Part shown: piece by piece, positions 44,254 through 52,329 of the stretch | Layout of the letters: every line of letters starts with the position of its first letter | How positions within the stretch are numbered: position 1 is the first letter of the stretch | Assembly: GCF_014647515.1 (NCBI RefSeq) | Contig: NZ_BMPI01000033.1 | Coordinates: 51,332-115,331, forward strand | Reading direction: 5' to 3' | Source: Dactylosporangium sucinum | Lineage (GTDB): Bacteria; Actinomycetota; Actinomycetes; Mycobacteriales; Micromonosporaceae | DNA: 64,000 nucleotides | The notes under the pieces: generated by a model | What the model was told of the DNA's origin: nothing | Database searches by the model: none | What the model saw: only the letters and a program-made list of their open reading frames with translations | Position numbers and translations under genes: made by a program

Positions 44254-45120
44254 ATGCCTCACTTCACGCCCGGGTACCCAACAGACCTTCGGACTGATGC
44301 GCAACGTTCGCGTCTGTCGAGGTCACTGACAGGAGACTTTGAACTTACCGCTGCCCGGGTGATCGCTCGCCTGACTGGCGCACATGTAGTCCTCCAGGAC
44401 GACAACAGTAGACCCGGTATGGCTGACATTAGGATCGAACGCCACGACGTACCCAACGGATATGTCGAGGTGGTCAACGACCTCGATCCGCGTTATGCGG
44501 CAGTGGCGAACGGTGTTCGCGATATGCAGGTCATCGACGATGGGTCGTTGACGCGGACATGGTTCGTGACCGTTGGGCCAGCGGCGGAACTCAGGAGCTT
44601 GCGACGCGACCTGGTGCCGATCCTTGAAGGCCTAGAGCACGCCGGTGAATTCGTGGTGGAAGCGTCGTTCGATCAAGACTTGGCAGTTCATGGCAACGCA
44701 GCTGTCCGGGCGTTGGAAGCCAAAGGGGTTGTGCGCCTGACGTCGCGCGCGGCGTGGCCAGGTGAGGGCGGCAAGATTCAGGTCAATGCGGTCGGAACGG
44801 GCGGACCGGTTGAACTCGACTGGACAGCCTTCCAACTGTGGCTCACCGATCTGCTGAAGTCGGAACGGCTGAAGGACGTCCGCACCAAGCTCGCCGCGAC
44901 AGGTTCACCCGAACGGCATGCCTTCATCGGGCTCAACTTCACGACGCCGTGGCTGGCCTACCATGCCCTTAGCGATGTCTATCGAGATCTTCCACCGCTC
45001 GATCCCGAGCTTCCTGACGAGATCACGCATCTGTGGTTGTGCACCCAGGTTCATCGATGCATCGCGTGGTTTCCGGACCGGGGCTGGTTCGAGCCAATGC
45101 TCCACTGGGCCACGGCATAA
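44254..45120 (+). CDS. Unknown protein, possible third defence component
   Basis: A 288-residue protein whose N-terminal half has a nuclease-like pattern (GMADIRIERHDVPNGYVEVVND, a D...E-V element lacking a clear Lys). The rest has FNQDLAVHGN-like, LNFTTPWLAYHALSD and LWLCTQVHRCIAWFPDRGWF segments. I do not recognise its family. It starts 187 bases after the S gene, on the same strand, so it may or may not belong to the RM unit. It is the last intact gene before attR. Confidence 0.6.
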   Translation: MPHFTPGYPTDLRTDAQRSRLSRSLTGDFELTAARVIARLTGAHVVLQDDNSRPGMADIRIERHDVPNGYVEVVNDLDPRYAAVANGVRDMQVIDDGSLTRTWFVTVGPAAELRSLRRDLVPILEGLEHAGEFVVEASFDQDLAVHGNAAVRALEAKGVVRLTSRAAWPGEGGKIQVNAVGTGGPVELDWTAFQLWLTDLLKSERLKDVRTKLAATGSPERHAFIGLNFTTPWLAYHALSDVYRDLPPLDPELPDEITHLWLCTQVHRCIAWFPDRGWFEPMLHWATA

Positions 45121-45705
45121 ACCGACAGGTCGCGATGCATATGAGCGGCACAACCAGACCTCACCCAGCGCACGATCAGCGTCTAGTGTTCGGAGCGTCG
45201 CAGATCAAGCACCTTGCATTGGCAGTCTAGCCATCCACGCCGACATGCTCCCGCACTCGCACTGCCGAATTGGCCTTTCAGGATCAAGGCGGCCCGCTGC
45301 GCGGGCCGCGCCGCTCGCGCTCGGCCTGCTGGCGGCGCAAGCGCCGGCATCGGCCGGCGCGGCGACGTGGGCAGGAAGTCAGCGATGATGTCCCAGCCTT
45401 CGACAAGCGGCACAGTCGGGGCCGTGACGATCGCGTGGGTGGTCGAGGGCCGTCGTGCGCAGGGCGATCGGCTGCCGCGCCGCTGCGCGGCTTGCCCTCG
45501 ATGACGTCGGCCAGGCCGTCGGACAGCACGCCGGCGCAGACGAGCGCGGCCGGCGCGACGGCAGGCCCGTGTCCTTGCCGTGCCCCTCAGATGCCCGGAG
45601 CCACGGTAAACAGCGGTGCCTCATGGTCCGGGCCGGGGAGCGGGTCGAGCGGCTGACCAGGGCGCGGCGCTGGTGAGCGGTTCGGTGGAGCGAGTTCCGC
45701 GCGAG
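45121..45705. other. Degenerate end of the element, no intact gene
   Basis: Open frames on the minus strand (for example LSDGLADVIEGKPRSGAAAD near 45490 and VPLVEGWDIIADFLPTSP near 45390) read as pieces of real protein in two different frames, which suggests a frameshifted relic. A hairpin CGGCCCGCTGCGCGGGCCG is at about 45289-45307. No ribosome site or full-length gene is visible. Confidence 0.45.
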
Positions 45706-45747
45706 TTCCCAAGCTGACAGTGAGGGTTCGATTCCCTTCACCCGCTC
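45706..45747 (+). repeat. attR core repeat (42 bp)
   Basis: Identical over 42 bases to the tRNA-Gly 3' half at 27021-27062. The bases on either side differ (C and C at attL; G and G at attR), which marks its exact edges. Confidence 0.95.
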
Positions 45748-45850
45748 GGACCTAGGGGCCCTCTGTTCGCGGAACGCGCGAACCGGGGGTCCTCGCCATT
45801 TTCCCTGGGGCTCGAGCCCCAGACCCCACGGTCGGTGATTGCTCGCCGTC
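45706..45850 (+). repeat. attR-flank duplication, copy A
   Basis: Starts at the attR core and continues GGACCTAGGGGCCC, the 33 bases around GTTCGCGGAACGCGCGAACC, and CCTGGGGCTCGAGCCCCAGACC to about 45850. It is repeated, with small changes, from 46806. Its inner palindrome GGTTCGCG/CGCGAACC and GGGGCTCGAGCCCC can fold into hairpins. Confidence 0.85.
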
Positions 45851-45911
45851 GGGTTGGTTGCGGCCGTGGGGTGGTTACTTGGGCTGGACGGTCGGGGCGT
45901 TGGGGGGCTCT

Positions 45912-46265
45912 GTGGACATGGACGATGCGCGGGCTCCGCTGGGGTCGCGCTATGTCGATCAGCGGCCGTACGTCGTCGTTGAGGACCTGGCCGAATTGCA
46001 CGGGCCGACCAGCGGTGAGGCTCGGCTCGACCGGCGCTTGAACTGGTCTGGGCGGGCCGTGTACGACCTCGATAACCCGCGACGGCTGGCCAGCATGTAT
46101 GAGACGGTGCTCCGCGAGGCCACTCGCGTCGAACAGCTTCAGACGTGGCTGGACGGACCCGCCCTCGTGCGGCTGTGGTCGTCGCTCGTGCTGCCGCCGC
46201 AGGTCAGGCAGCTGTGGGAACGCCGGTTCCCACAGCTCGCGAATGAGAGCCGACCCGCCGCGTAG
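45912..46265 (+). CDS. Probable antitoxin-like partner of AbiEii gene
   Basis: A 117-residue protein with a short beta-strand start (YVDQRPYVVVEDLAELHGP) and the pattern LNWSGRAVYDLDNPRRLASMYETVLREA, then LVRLWSSLVLPPQVRQLWERRFPQL. I recognise this as the gene usually placed directly before an AbiEii-type nucleotidyltransferase in actinomycetes. A role as antitoxin or regulator is inferred from that position. The start may be GTG 45912 or ATG 45918. It lies two bases upstream of the broken toxin gene. Confidence 0.65.
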   Translation: MDMDDARAPLGSRYVDQRPYVVVEDLAELHGPTSGEARLDRRLNWSGRAVYDLDNPRRLASMYETVLREATRVEQLQTWLDGPALVRLWSSLVLPPQVRQLWERRFPQLANESRPAA

Positions 46266-46267
46266 TG

Positions 46268-46721
46268 ATGCGCGACCAGGCTCCGACGCATCGCCGTTTG
46301 GCGCAGATTGGGTTGCAAGCCGGCGGCCCCTATGGGTTCGCCCTGGCCGGCGGCCATGCCGTTGCCGCACGGCATCTTGCAGCGCCCGAGCGAGGATGTC
46401 GACCTTTTCGCCGACTGGCAACGGCGTGCCGACTTCCCGGCCGCCGTCGACGAGGTGATTGCGGCCTACGGGGCAGCCGGGTATGACGTGGAGATTGACC
46501 ACCGCACTGAAACGTTTGCCCGGCTGTACCTCACCGACCCGACCACTCCCAGCGAACAGCACCGTGTTGAGTTGGTCGCAAACTGGCGCCTACAACCGCC
46601 GGTCCAGTTCTCCGAGTACGGCGTCAGTCCCGACGAGGTCGCGGCGCTACGAGTACGGGTCGACGAGTGGCGCAACCAACTGGCGGCCGGTGGAGACGCC
46701 GGGCCATTCCCGGGCCACTAA
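46268..46721 (+). pseudogene. Broken AbiEii/AbiGii-type nucleotidyltransferase (toxin)
   Basis: The first frame reads MRDQAPTHRRLAQIGLQ...FALAGGHAVAA, the GG-H start of the AbiEii nucleotidyltransferase. It then shifts: QRPSEDVDLFADW, with the paired Asp of the metal site, comes in the next frame after about base 46369. After VELVANWRLQPPVQ the protein jumps straight to FSEYGVSPDEVAALRVRVDEWRNQLA. The central helical part of about 60-70 residues (usually with AxRDxxD) is absent. So there is a frameshift and an in-frame internal deletion. Confidence 0.7.
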
Positions 46722-46805
46722 GCCGGGCAACGGCTGGCCACTCCAGGCCCGGTCAGGCCTGCTCCATGCTGCGGGCACCCGGGATCTCAGTTCGGACCTG
46801 TCCAG

Positions 46806-46950
46806 TTCCCAAGCTGGCAATGAGGGTTCCCTTCACCCGCTCGGACCTAGGGGCCCGGTTCGCGGAACGCGCGAACCGGGGGTCCTCGCCATTTTCCCTG
46901 GGGATCGAGCCCCAGACCCCACGGTGGGTGGTCACCCTCGACGGGGTGGG
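46806..46950 (+). repeat. Degenerate second att site and flank, copy B
   Basis: Starts TTCCCAAGCTGGCAATGAGG and has lost five bases inside the T-arm region (GGGTTC directly followed by CCTTCACCC). It then matches copy A almost base for base through CCTAGGGGCCC, TCGCGGAACGCGCGAACC and CAGACCCCACGG. It most likely marks an old attachment event at the same tRNA; the 1.1 kb between copies holds the toxin/antitoxin relic. From 46951 to 47223 I see no gene, only the lipoprotein's ribosome site. Confidence 0.8.
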
Positions 46951-47223
46951 TTGCGGCCCGCCGGGCCGGATCGTGAGCCCATCCGGCCCATATCGTCAGC
47001 TTGTCCGGCTCGCATCGAAGGGTCGCCGCCGCGGTCACGTGCCGGAAAATCCGTTGGCGGGATGGACCTCCGGCCGGTCCGGATGATCGTGGCGGTGCCG
47101 CGTCAGGTCGATCGATCGTGGTACCATCCATCGCCGTGTGTAAATCTTTGACACGATGCGACATCCGCATGGGGGCGGCGGTGGCAGCTCAGCAGAGGGC
47201 ACTACTGCGACCGAGGGAGAGGC

Positions 47224-47784
47224 ATGGGGTTCCGTTCTACGAGTAGGCTTGGTGGTGCCCTGCTCACGGTGCTGCTCCTCACGGCCGGATGCGGAGACGA
47301 CGCTCCGGAGGCGAAGGACAACCCTTATGCGGCGGAGTTCCGCATTGCCCGTGAGCGGGCCACGTCCGACTTCGAAAAGAAAGTCCTCGCCGACTCCGAC
47401 ATCACGAAGGCCGAGTTCGACGAGGCCGTGCAGCGATATGTCCGCTGTGCCAAGGATCGGGGCGTCGACATTACGCCGATCCCGGTCGGCGGCTACTACA
47501 ACTACGAGACGGTGAAGACGGACAACGCGGAGGCGGTCATCGCCGAGTGCCGCGCCGGCACGATCGCGGTGCTGGAGCCGCTCTACGTGGACCGCTTGAT
47601 GAATCCGCAGAAGCGCGACATCTTCGAGCTCCAGGTCGAGTGTCTGAAGAAGTCCGGCGTCGTCCCGGCGGACTACACCGTGCAGCAGCTCAAGGCCGAC
47701 AAGGAGAACCAGTTTGCCGGCGCGCCGTTCTCGCCGGACGACGCGAAGTTCTCCGCCTGCATGGCCAACCCGAATCTTGGCTGA
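47224..47784 (+). CDS. Putative lipoprotein
   Basis: A 186-residue exported protein with a lipobox (LLTAGC, Cys at about residue 23) after a hydrophobic stretch. The mature part is helical and charged with four further Cys (VRCAKDRG, VIAECRAG, LQVECLKKSG, FSACMANP), probably two disulfides. I do not recognise the family. The ATG follows GGGAGAGGC. It lies 57 bases before the peptidoglycan-binding gene and is probably part of the same transport unit, perhaps as the substrate-sensing or stabilising part. Confidence 0.75.
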   Translation: MGFRSTSRLGGALLTVLLLTAGCGDDAPEAKDNPYAAEFRIARERATSDFEKKVLADSDITKAEFDEAVQRYVRCAKDRGVDITPIPVGGYYNYETVKTDNAEAVIAECRAGTIAVLEPLYVDRLMNPQKRDIFELQVECLKKSGVVPADYTVQQLKADKENQFAGAPFSPDDAKFSACMANPNLG

Positions 47785-47841
47785 GTCCGGTGGGAGCCTC
47801 GACACACGGCCGGCACGGCACAACATGATCGGGGAGGCAGG

Positions 47842-48912
47842 GTGACCGGCCGGTGGTCGCGACGGCGGCGCAGCATCGACGTCCCGCCCTCGTGGAGTGC
47901 GTTCGTTGTGCTCGCCGTCTGCCTCGCGGCAGTGGTGGGCGCGGCCGTGTTCGTGGTGGTGCGTCAACCGGACACGCCCGACAGTCTCACTGGAGGCGGG
48001 GCGAGATCCGAGGTTCTGTCCACTCCCACCAAGGTGGACGATCAGCGCCAGGTCGAGCTGGTGCCCGAGATGCGCGACGGCGCGGCCGCCCGGGTGCTGC
48101 GGTCCGGCACGCTCACCAGTCTTGACTGCAAGCCCGGCGACACGGTGCGCAACGGCTCCTTCCCCGTCGCGGTCGACGGGGTGCGGCTGCTGGCGCTGTC
48201 CACCGATGTGCCGCTCTGGCGTGACCTGGACACGGGCACCACCGGCGCCGACGTCACCGCGGTCCAGCAGACCCTCAAGTCCCTGGGCACGAATGTCAAA
48301 GTGACGGGGCGGTTCGACGAGCAGACCCGGCGCGGCTTGCGCACGCTGTACGGAAAAGCCGGCCGCACCTGGGAGGGCTCCACGCTGCGCCGCGACGCGG
48401 TCGTCTGGCTGCCGCCCAATCCGGCCGCGGTCGCCTCCTGCGAAGCCGAACTGGGGCAGCAACTCTCCGCCGGTGACCCCATCCTCAAGCTGCGGTCAAC
48501 TGTGCTGGCGTTCGCGTTCAAGGCGGTTCCGAAAGACCTGGTGGCCGGCCCCCGCATTCTGGCGATCGGGGACGTCCGCGTCCCGATCATCGGCTACCAG
48601 CCGATCTCGGGCCCGCGCGAGGTGGCCGCCCTCGGCGCGACGGAAGCGTTCCGCGCCTGGCTCGACGCGGAGGGCAAGATTCCGCTGCCGGCGAGCCTCG
48701 TGCTGGCCGAACCGATCCTCGCCCTGCCGGTGCCGGCCGCCGCGGTGGCCGTCTCGGCAACCGGCGCCGCATGCCTGCAACGGACGCAGGGCGGCCCCCT
48801 TGCCATCACCGTCGTCGGGTCCTCGATGGGGCGCAGCCTGGTCACGTGGGACGGCATCTCCGCCGAGCCGGTCACCGTGCTGATCCCCGAGGCCGATTTC
48901 ATATGCGGCTAG
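47842..48912 (+). CDS. Peptidoglycan-binding adaptor of an ABC exporter
   Basis: A 356-residue protein with an N-terminal signal anchor (about residues 17-40) and a PG_binding_1 domain near residue 136 (GADVTAVQQTLKSLGTNVKVTGRFDEQTRRGLRTLYG). The rest is beta-rich, with gated or lipoyl-like segments, resembling MacA/HlyD adaptors. It would hold the exporter to the wall and link it to substrate. The GTG is at 47842. Its last bases overlap the ABC ATPase gene by ten, so the two are made together. Confidence 0.75.
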   Translation: MTGRWSRRRRSIDVPPSWSAFVVLAVCLAAVVGAAVFVVVRQPDTPDSLTGGGARSEVLSTPTKVDDQRQVELVPEMRDGAAARVLRSGTLTSLDCKPGDTVRNGSFPVAVDGVRLLALSTDVPLWRDLDTGTTGADVTAVQQTLKSLGTNVKVTGRFDEQTRRGLRTLYGKAGRTWEGSTLRRDAVVWLPPNPAAVASCEAELGQQLSAGDPILKLRSTVLAFAFKAVPKDLVAGPRILAIGDVRVPIIGYQPISGPREVAALGATEAFRAWLDAEGKIPLPASLVLAEPILALPVPAAAVAVSATGAACLQRTQGGPLAITVVGSSMGRSLVTWDGISAEPVTVLIPEADFICG

Positions 48913-49499
48913 AGGTGGACGGGGTCGGGCACACGTTCGGCGAGACCCCGCTGTTCCGCGACGTGACGTTCGGGCTCGACCGCGGCGGCATGCTGGCCCT
49001 GCTCGGACCTTCCGGCTCGGGCAAGAGCACGATGCTGAGCATCCTCGCCGGCTTCATCACGCCGACGTGGGGCCGGGTGGTCCGCCACGACGTCCACCGG
49101 GTCGGTTGGGTGTTCCAGAACCCGCACGGCGTCCCCCGGCGGACCGCGCTCGACCACGTGACACTGCCGCTGCTGACGCGGGGCATGGCCCGGTCGGCGG
49201 CCGAGCCTGTCGCCAACGGCATCCTGGACTCGTTCAACCTCGGCCATCTGTCGCAGAGCCTCTTCCGGTCGCTGTCCGGCGGCGAGGCGCAGCGGCTGAT
49301 GCTCGCCCGGGCGCTGGCTTCCGCCCCGGATCTTCTGCTGGTCGACGAGCCCACCGCGCAACTCGATCCCTCCAGCGCCGCCGCGGTCATCCAGGTGCTG
49401 GACGAACTGCAGGACCGGGGAGTCATGGTGATCGTGGCGACGCACGACGACCGCGTCAGCGAGGCCTGCGCTCGGAGCCTGCGAATGGGGCAGCCGTGA
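48903..49499 (+). CDS. ABC transporter ATP-binding protein
   Basis: A 198-residue ATPase of the MacB/LolD type. It has Walker A GPSGSGKST, the Q loop in GWVFQNPHG, signature LSGGEAQRL, Walker B LLLVDEPTAQLD, and the switch His in VATHDDR. Slightly short because the usual insertion after Walker A is reduced. It overlaps both the adaptor gene and the permease gene (GTGA), so all three form one coupled operon. Confidence 0.9.
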   Translation: MRLEVDGVGHTFGETPLFRDVTFGLDRGGMLALLGPSGSGKSTMLSILAGFITPTWGRVVRHDVHRVGWVFQNPHGVPRRTALDHVTLPLLTRGMARSAAEPVANGILDSFNLGHLSQSLFRSLSGGEAQRLMLARALASAPDLLLVDEPTAQLDPSSAAAVIQVLDELQDRGVMVIVATHDDRVSEACARSLRMGQP

Positions 49500-50569
49500 G
49501 GGCGCGGTCGGTCCTGTCAGAGGCCGCCCGCAACCTGCTGTCGGGCACCACCCGGGCGGCCGCGCTGGTCTTCGCGTTCCTGCTGCTCTGCGGCATGATC
49601 GGGACCATCGAGGGCATGTCGCTCAACGCCATTCTGCGCGACGGGGAGGAATTTCAGGCCGCGGGCGGCGCGACGTACGTCCTCTCCGCCCAGGCTGGCG
49701 TCGACGGCGTGCAGTGCGAGAACCTGGCGCGTTCGGCGGGCGTGGTGGGCGCGGGCGCGCTGCGTGACGTCGCGGCCGGCCGGCTGAGCGCCCTGCCCAT
49801 CTCCGGGGTGGGCCTCAAGGAGGCGACCCCGGGACTGCTACGGGCCATCGCGCCCGCGACGGGCCTGCGACAGCCCGACCGGGACGGCGTGCTGATGCCC
49901 GAGGAGCTGGCCGCCTCCCTGGGCGCCCTGCCTGGTGGGACGCTCGCCACCTCCGTCGGCCCGCTCGTCGTGGCTGGCACCTTCCGCTACCCGGACGACG
50001 GCCGCGATCCGGTGCTGGCCAACTCGATGCTGGGCGTCATCCCGGCCGGCGGCGTGTTCGATGAGTGCTGGATGAGTGTCTGGCCCTACGATCCCGCCAC
50101 CGTCCAGCTGCTGCGCACCGCACTGGTCGCGTCGTTCCCGCCGAACGGGGACGTCGCCATCCGTCAACTCAACACCAGGCACGGCGAACGGTTCGACGGC
50201 GCTCGCAGGTTCGCCGAGCGCCCGACCCGATACGCGCCGTTCCTCGCGCTGCTGCTGACGACGTTGCTGGGTTTCGTCGGCGTCTGGTCGCGGCGGCTGG
50301 CCCTGGCCTCGGACCGTCATGTCGGCGCCCGCCGGGGTGACCAGCTGGCGCAGCTGGTGGTCGAGTCGGCGGCCTGGTGTGCCGCGGCCGTCGTCGTTTT
50401 CCTGGTGATGATGCGGCTGGTGCTGCTGCCCGGCGGCGACTCGCCGTTCGTCTTCCACGACGTCATGCGGATCGGGCTCATCGGTGCGGGCGGCGTGCTG
50501 CTCGGCACGGTGCTGGCCTGGGCGTCGATCCGCGAGAAGCAGCTGTTTGCCTACTTCAAGCACCGCTGA
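49496..50569 (+). CDS. FtsX-like/MacB-type permease
   Basis: A 357-residue membrane protein with an N-terminal helix (about residues 18-40), a large extracytoplasmic domain (about 45-235), and three C-terminal helices (about 246-264, 295-315 and 327-350), the MacB-like four-helix arrangement. Extracytoplasmic Cys are at QCENLARS and DECWMSVW. It is the membrane part of the preceding ATPase. Such exporters work mechanically on the outer face rather than by a channel. Substrate unknown. A hairpin terminator follows. Confidence 0.82.
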   Translation: MRARSVLSEAARNLLSGTTRAAALVFAFLLLCGMIGTIEGMSLNAILRDGEEFQAAGGATYVLSAQAGVDGVQCENLARSAGVVGAGALRDVAAGRLSALPISGVGLKEATPGLLRAIAPATGLRQPDRDGVLMPEELAASLGALPGGTLATSVGPLVVAGTFRYPDDGRDPVLANSMLGVIPAGGVFDECWMSVWPYDPATVQLLRTALVASFPPNGDVAIRQLNTRHGERFDGARRFAERPTRYAPFLALLLTTLLGFVGVWSRRLALASDRHVGARRGDQLAQLVVESAAWCAAAVVVFLVMMRLVLLPGGDSPFVFHDVMRIGLIGAGGVLLGTVLAWASIREKQLFAYFKHR

Positions 50570-50595
50570 CGGCGGTCGGGTGCACGCATACGAAA

Positions 50596-50627
50596 GGGCG
50601 TGGCCTCCGTGAACGAAGGCCACGCCC
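50596..50627. terminator. Bidirectional hairpin terminator
   Basis: GGGCGTGGCCT at 50596-50606 pairs with AGGCCACGCCC at 50617-50627. It lies between the exporter operon and the convergent small secreted protein gene. Confidence 0.8.
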
Positions 50628-50640
50628 GTCGAATCGACTA

Positions 50641-50967
50641 CTACCAGGTCCAGAGCCAGGCCGAGATGTTGCCGTTCGTCGCCTGCCAGCGGCGGGCGTT
50701 GCCGGCGTTGGTGCCATAGGTGGCCGAAATGTAGGAGTACGAGCCCATCGACCCCGTGTAGATCTTCGGGACGCCGCTTTCAAGTCGATCGATCCGGGCC
50801 TGCGCGTAGAAGTTCGACGGGCAGCCGGACGGGTATGCCTCGGTCCAAGTGGAGCTCTTGAATGCCGCGACGTAGCACTCGGCCGACGCCGGCTCGGCGA
50901 GCACGAACGTGGCGGCGGCCGCGCCGACGACTGAGGCCGCGAGTGTCGAAAGCAGTCTGTTCCCCAT
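50641..50967 (-). CDS. Small secreted protein with two cysteines
   Basis: A 108-residue protein with a signal peptide (MGNRLLSTLAASVVGAAAAT..., cleaved near ASA-E, residue about 29). The mature 79 residues are rich in aromatics and have two Cys (ECYVAAF, SGCPSNF) that can form one disulfide, with a Trp-rich end (NGNISAWLWTW). I do not recognise a family; it may be a secreted bacteriocin-like or structural protein. The ATG has GGGAG 12 bases upstream. It is convergent with the exporter module. Confidence 0.72.
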   Translation of the reverse strand: MGNRLLSTLAASVVGAAAATFVLAEPASAECYVAAFKSSTWTEAYPSGCPSNFYAQARIDRLESGVPKIYTGSMGSYSYISATYGTNAGNARRWQATNGNISAWLWTW

Positions 50968-51217
50968 CTACAAACTCCCTCAATTCATTGTACGTGCAGA
51001 AAAGCGCCACAACGCCCGGGTGATGGCCGATCACAAGTATAGACATACATCTCTTTGCTGGCTAGCCCAGAGTAACGCTTGTCCGGCGCTGAGTAATTTT
51101 CACCGTGACGGCGCAGGTCACGGGTGGGGATGGGGGCCCGGTATCGAGAACGAAAGGGCGCCCGGCAAGACCGCAGTCGACCAAGATCGGATGCCCCAAC
51201 CGGGAGCCTCGCCATGC

Positions 51218-51486
51218 TGCTTTTGCCCGTGCCGCGATTCCGCTGTCCACCCGGACCCTGAACCACCTCGCCGGCCTCATTCGCCGACACCCGCGACCAG
51301 CGCCGATCCCGTTGGCGGCGCCTGCACCCCTGCTGCCAAGCCCTGCTCGCCCTCGCCCAGCTGCGCAACGGCGACCCTACGCCCGCCTGGCCCGCAGGTT
51401 CGAGGTCGGCGTGGCCACGGCTTTGGCGTTACGTGTGCGAAGCCGTCGACCTCCAGTCCGCAGCCGTCGACGAGGACGTTGCCTGA
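51218..51486 (+). pseudogene. Fragment of an IS5/IS4-type transposase N-terminus
   Basis: Reading across frames gives IPLSTRTLNHLAGLIRRH, then SRWRRLHPCCQALLALAQLRNGD, then YARLARRFEVGVATA and RYVCEAVDL. These follow the N-terminal HTH of actinomycete transposases in order, but with at least three frame changes. Nothing is left of the DDE domain. No inverted repeats found. The rest of 50968-51885 shows no intact gene. Confidence 0.6.
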
Positions 51487-51590
51487 ACTTGTGTTGACGA
51501 ACGCAAATCTAAAGCGTGACTCCTTAAGGCTTTTGTGCAACCAGAAGCTCGGCGGTTGGAACGACACGTGGCCGAGCCCAGGGGTGGTTG

Positions 51591-51778
51591 GGGCTCACAA
51601 AGAATCGACGAAGGAGGCCTTCGAGGCGGACCGGGCAGTTCGCGAGGTTCGTGAACGCCGTGGCTGGAGCCAGGGCGAAATTGCCGACGCGGTCTTGATG
51701 ACGCAGTTGGAGTCGTGCGCTTCAAGGTTGAATGGCAGGCCGCCGCGGGCAGCACGGTGTATGCCGGGCGGGGTTTGA
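51591..51778 (+). pseudogene. Truncated XRE-type helix-turn-helix fragment
   Basis: A reading VREVRERRGWSQGEIADAVLMTQ is the first half of an XRE/Cro-type HTH. It soon runs into an Arg/Pro-rich unrelated tail and a stop. It has no start codon of its own in a good context, so it looks like a remnant. Confidence 0.4.
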
Positions 51779-51885
51779 TCGGCGGCGGACCAGGGCAGCG
51801 GGCCAAGGCTTCACGTGGTGTCGCGGCCGTGCCGGAGCGGGACGGCGGCTCCTGATGGGGTGAGGTCAGAGTCGGGAGGTTCACG

Positions 51886-52308
51886 ATGGTGCGTCCCCAC
51901 CAGCCAGACCAGGCCGTCTTCAGGTCGGTCCTGCCGGAGGACATCGACTGGAAGCCGTTCCCAGCGTTCCCGCCGGCCGCTCGCCTCGCCGTCGTGGTCG
52001 GGCGGCCTGCCGAGCCCGGGCCCTACGTGATCAGGGTCAGGGTGCCCGCCGGGGTCAAGTTGATGCCGCACCGCCACCCGGAGGATCGCGTCTACACGGT
52101 CATGTCCGGTGTGTTCTACGTCGGCCTGGGCGAGCGGTTCGACGGCGAGAAGCTGGAGGCGTATCCGCCCGGGGCCGTCGTCGTGCTGCCGGGCGGCACC
52201 CCGCACTTTCACTGGGCAAGATCCGGCGAGTACGTCACCCAGGTGACGGCGATGGGGCCGCTCGGCCTTGAGTACGTGGACCCAGAGGATGACCCGCGAA
52301 GCGATTGA
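51886..52308 (+). CDS. Cupin-domain protein
   Basis: A 140-residue single-domain cupin. The metal-site motifs are LMPHRHPEDRVYTVMSGVFYVGLGE (motif 1 with His, His and Glu-like Asp) and VVVLPGGTPHFHWA (motif 2 with His). Function could be a sugar isomerase, dioxygenase or sensor; nothing narrows it. The start gtg/atg at 51886 has GGAGG upstream. It precedes pyrE by 21 bases and may be co-transcribed with it. Confidence 0.8.
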   Translation: MVRPHQPDQAVFRSVLPEDIDWKPFPAFPPAARLAVVVGRPAEPGPYVIRVRVPAGVKLMPHRHPEDRVYTVMSGVFYVGLGERFDGEKLEAYPPGAVVVLPGGTPHFHWARSGEYVTQVTAMGPLGLEYVDPEDDPRSD

Positions 52309-52329
52309 GAGCCTGGGAAGCTGGGCGGC

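Larger units (their letters stand above)
27021..45747. mobile_element. Actinomycete integrative and conjugative element (AICE) in tRNA-Gly
   Basis: The element lies between two identical 42-bp att copies, starting in the tRNA anticodon loop. Its 18.7 kb holds the expected AICE backbone in order: integrase and excisionase next to attL, a RepSA-type replication protein, DUF2637 and DUF6907 proteins, an FtsK/TraB-like pump, small accessory genes, and two GntR regulators. The right half is cargo (phosphatase/kinase genes and defence-like genes) with more A/T in third codon positions than the flanking chromosome. Backbone genes appear intact, so the element may still be active; I cannot tell whether it is. 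Confidence 0.92.

Noticed and set aside
27021..45747. CRISPR array within the mobile element
   Set aside because: No regularly spaced repeats and no cas gene; the only repeats are att cores and operators.
46806..46847. Third functional att site
   Set aside because: The core has lost five bases in the T-arm region and has other changes, so it is a relic and not a working copy of the 42-bp core.
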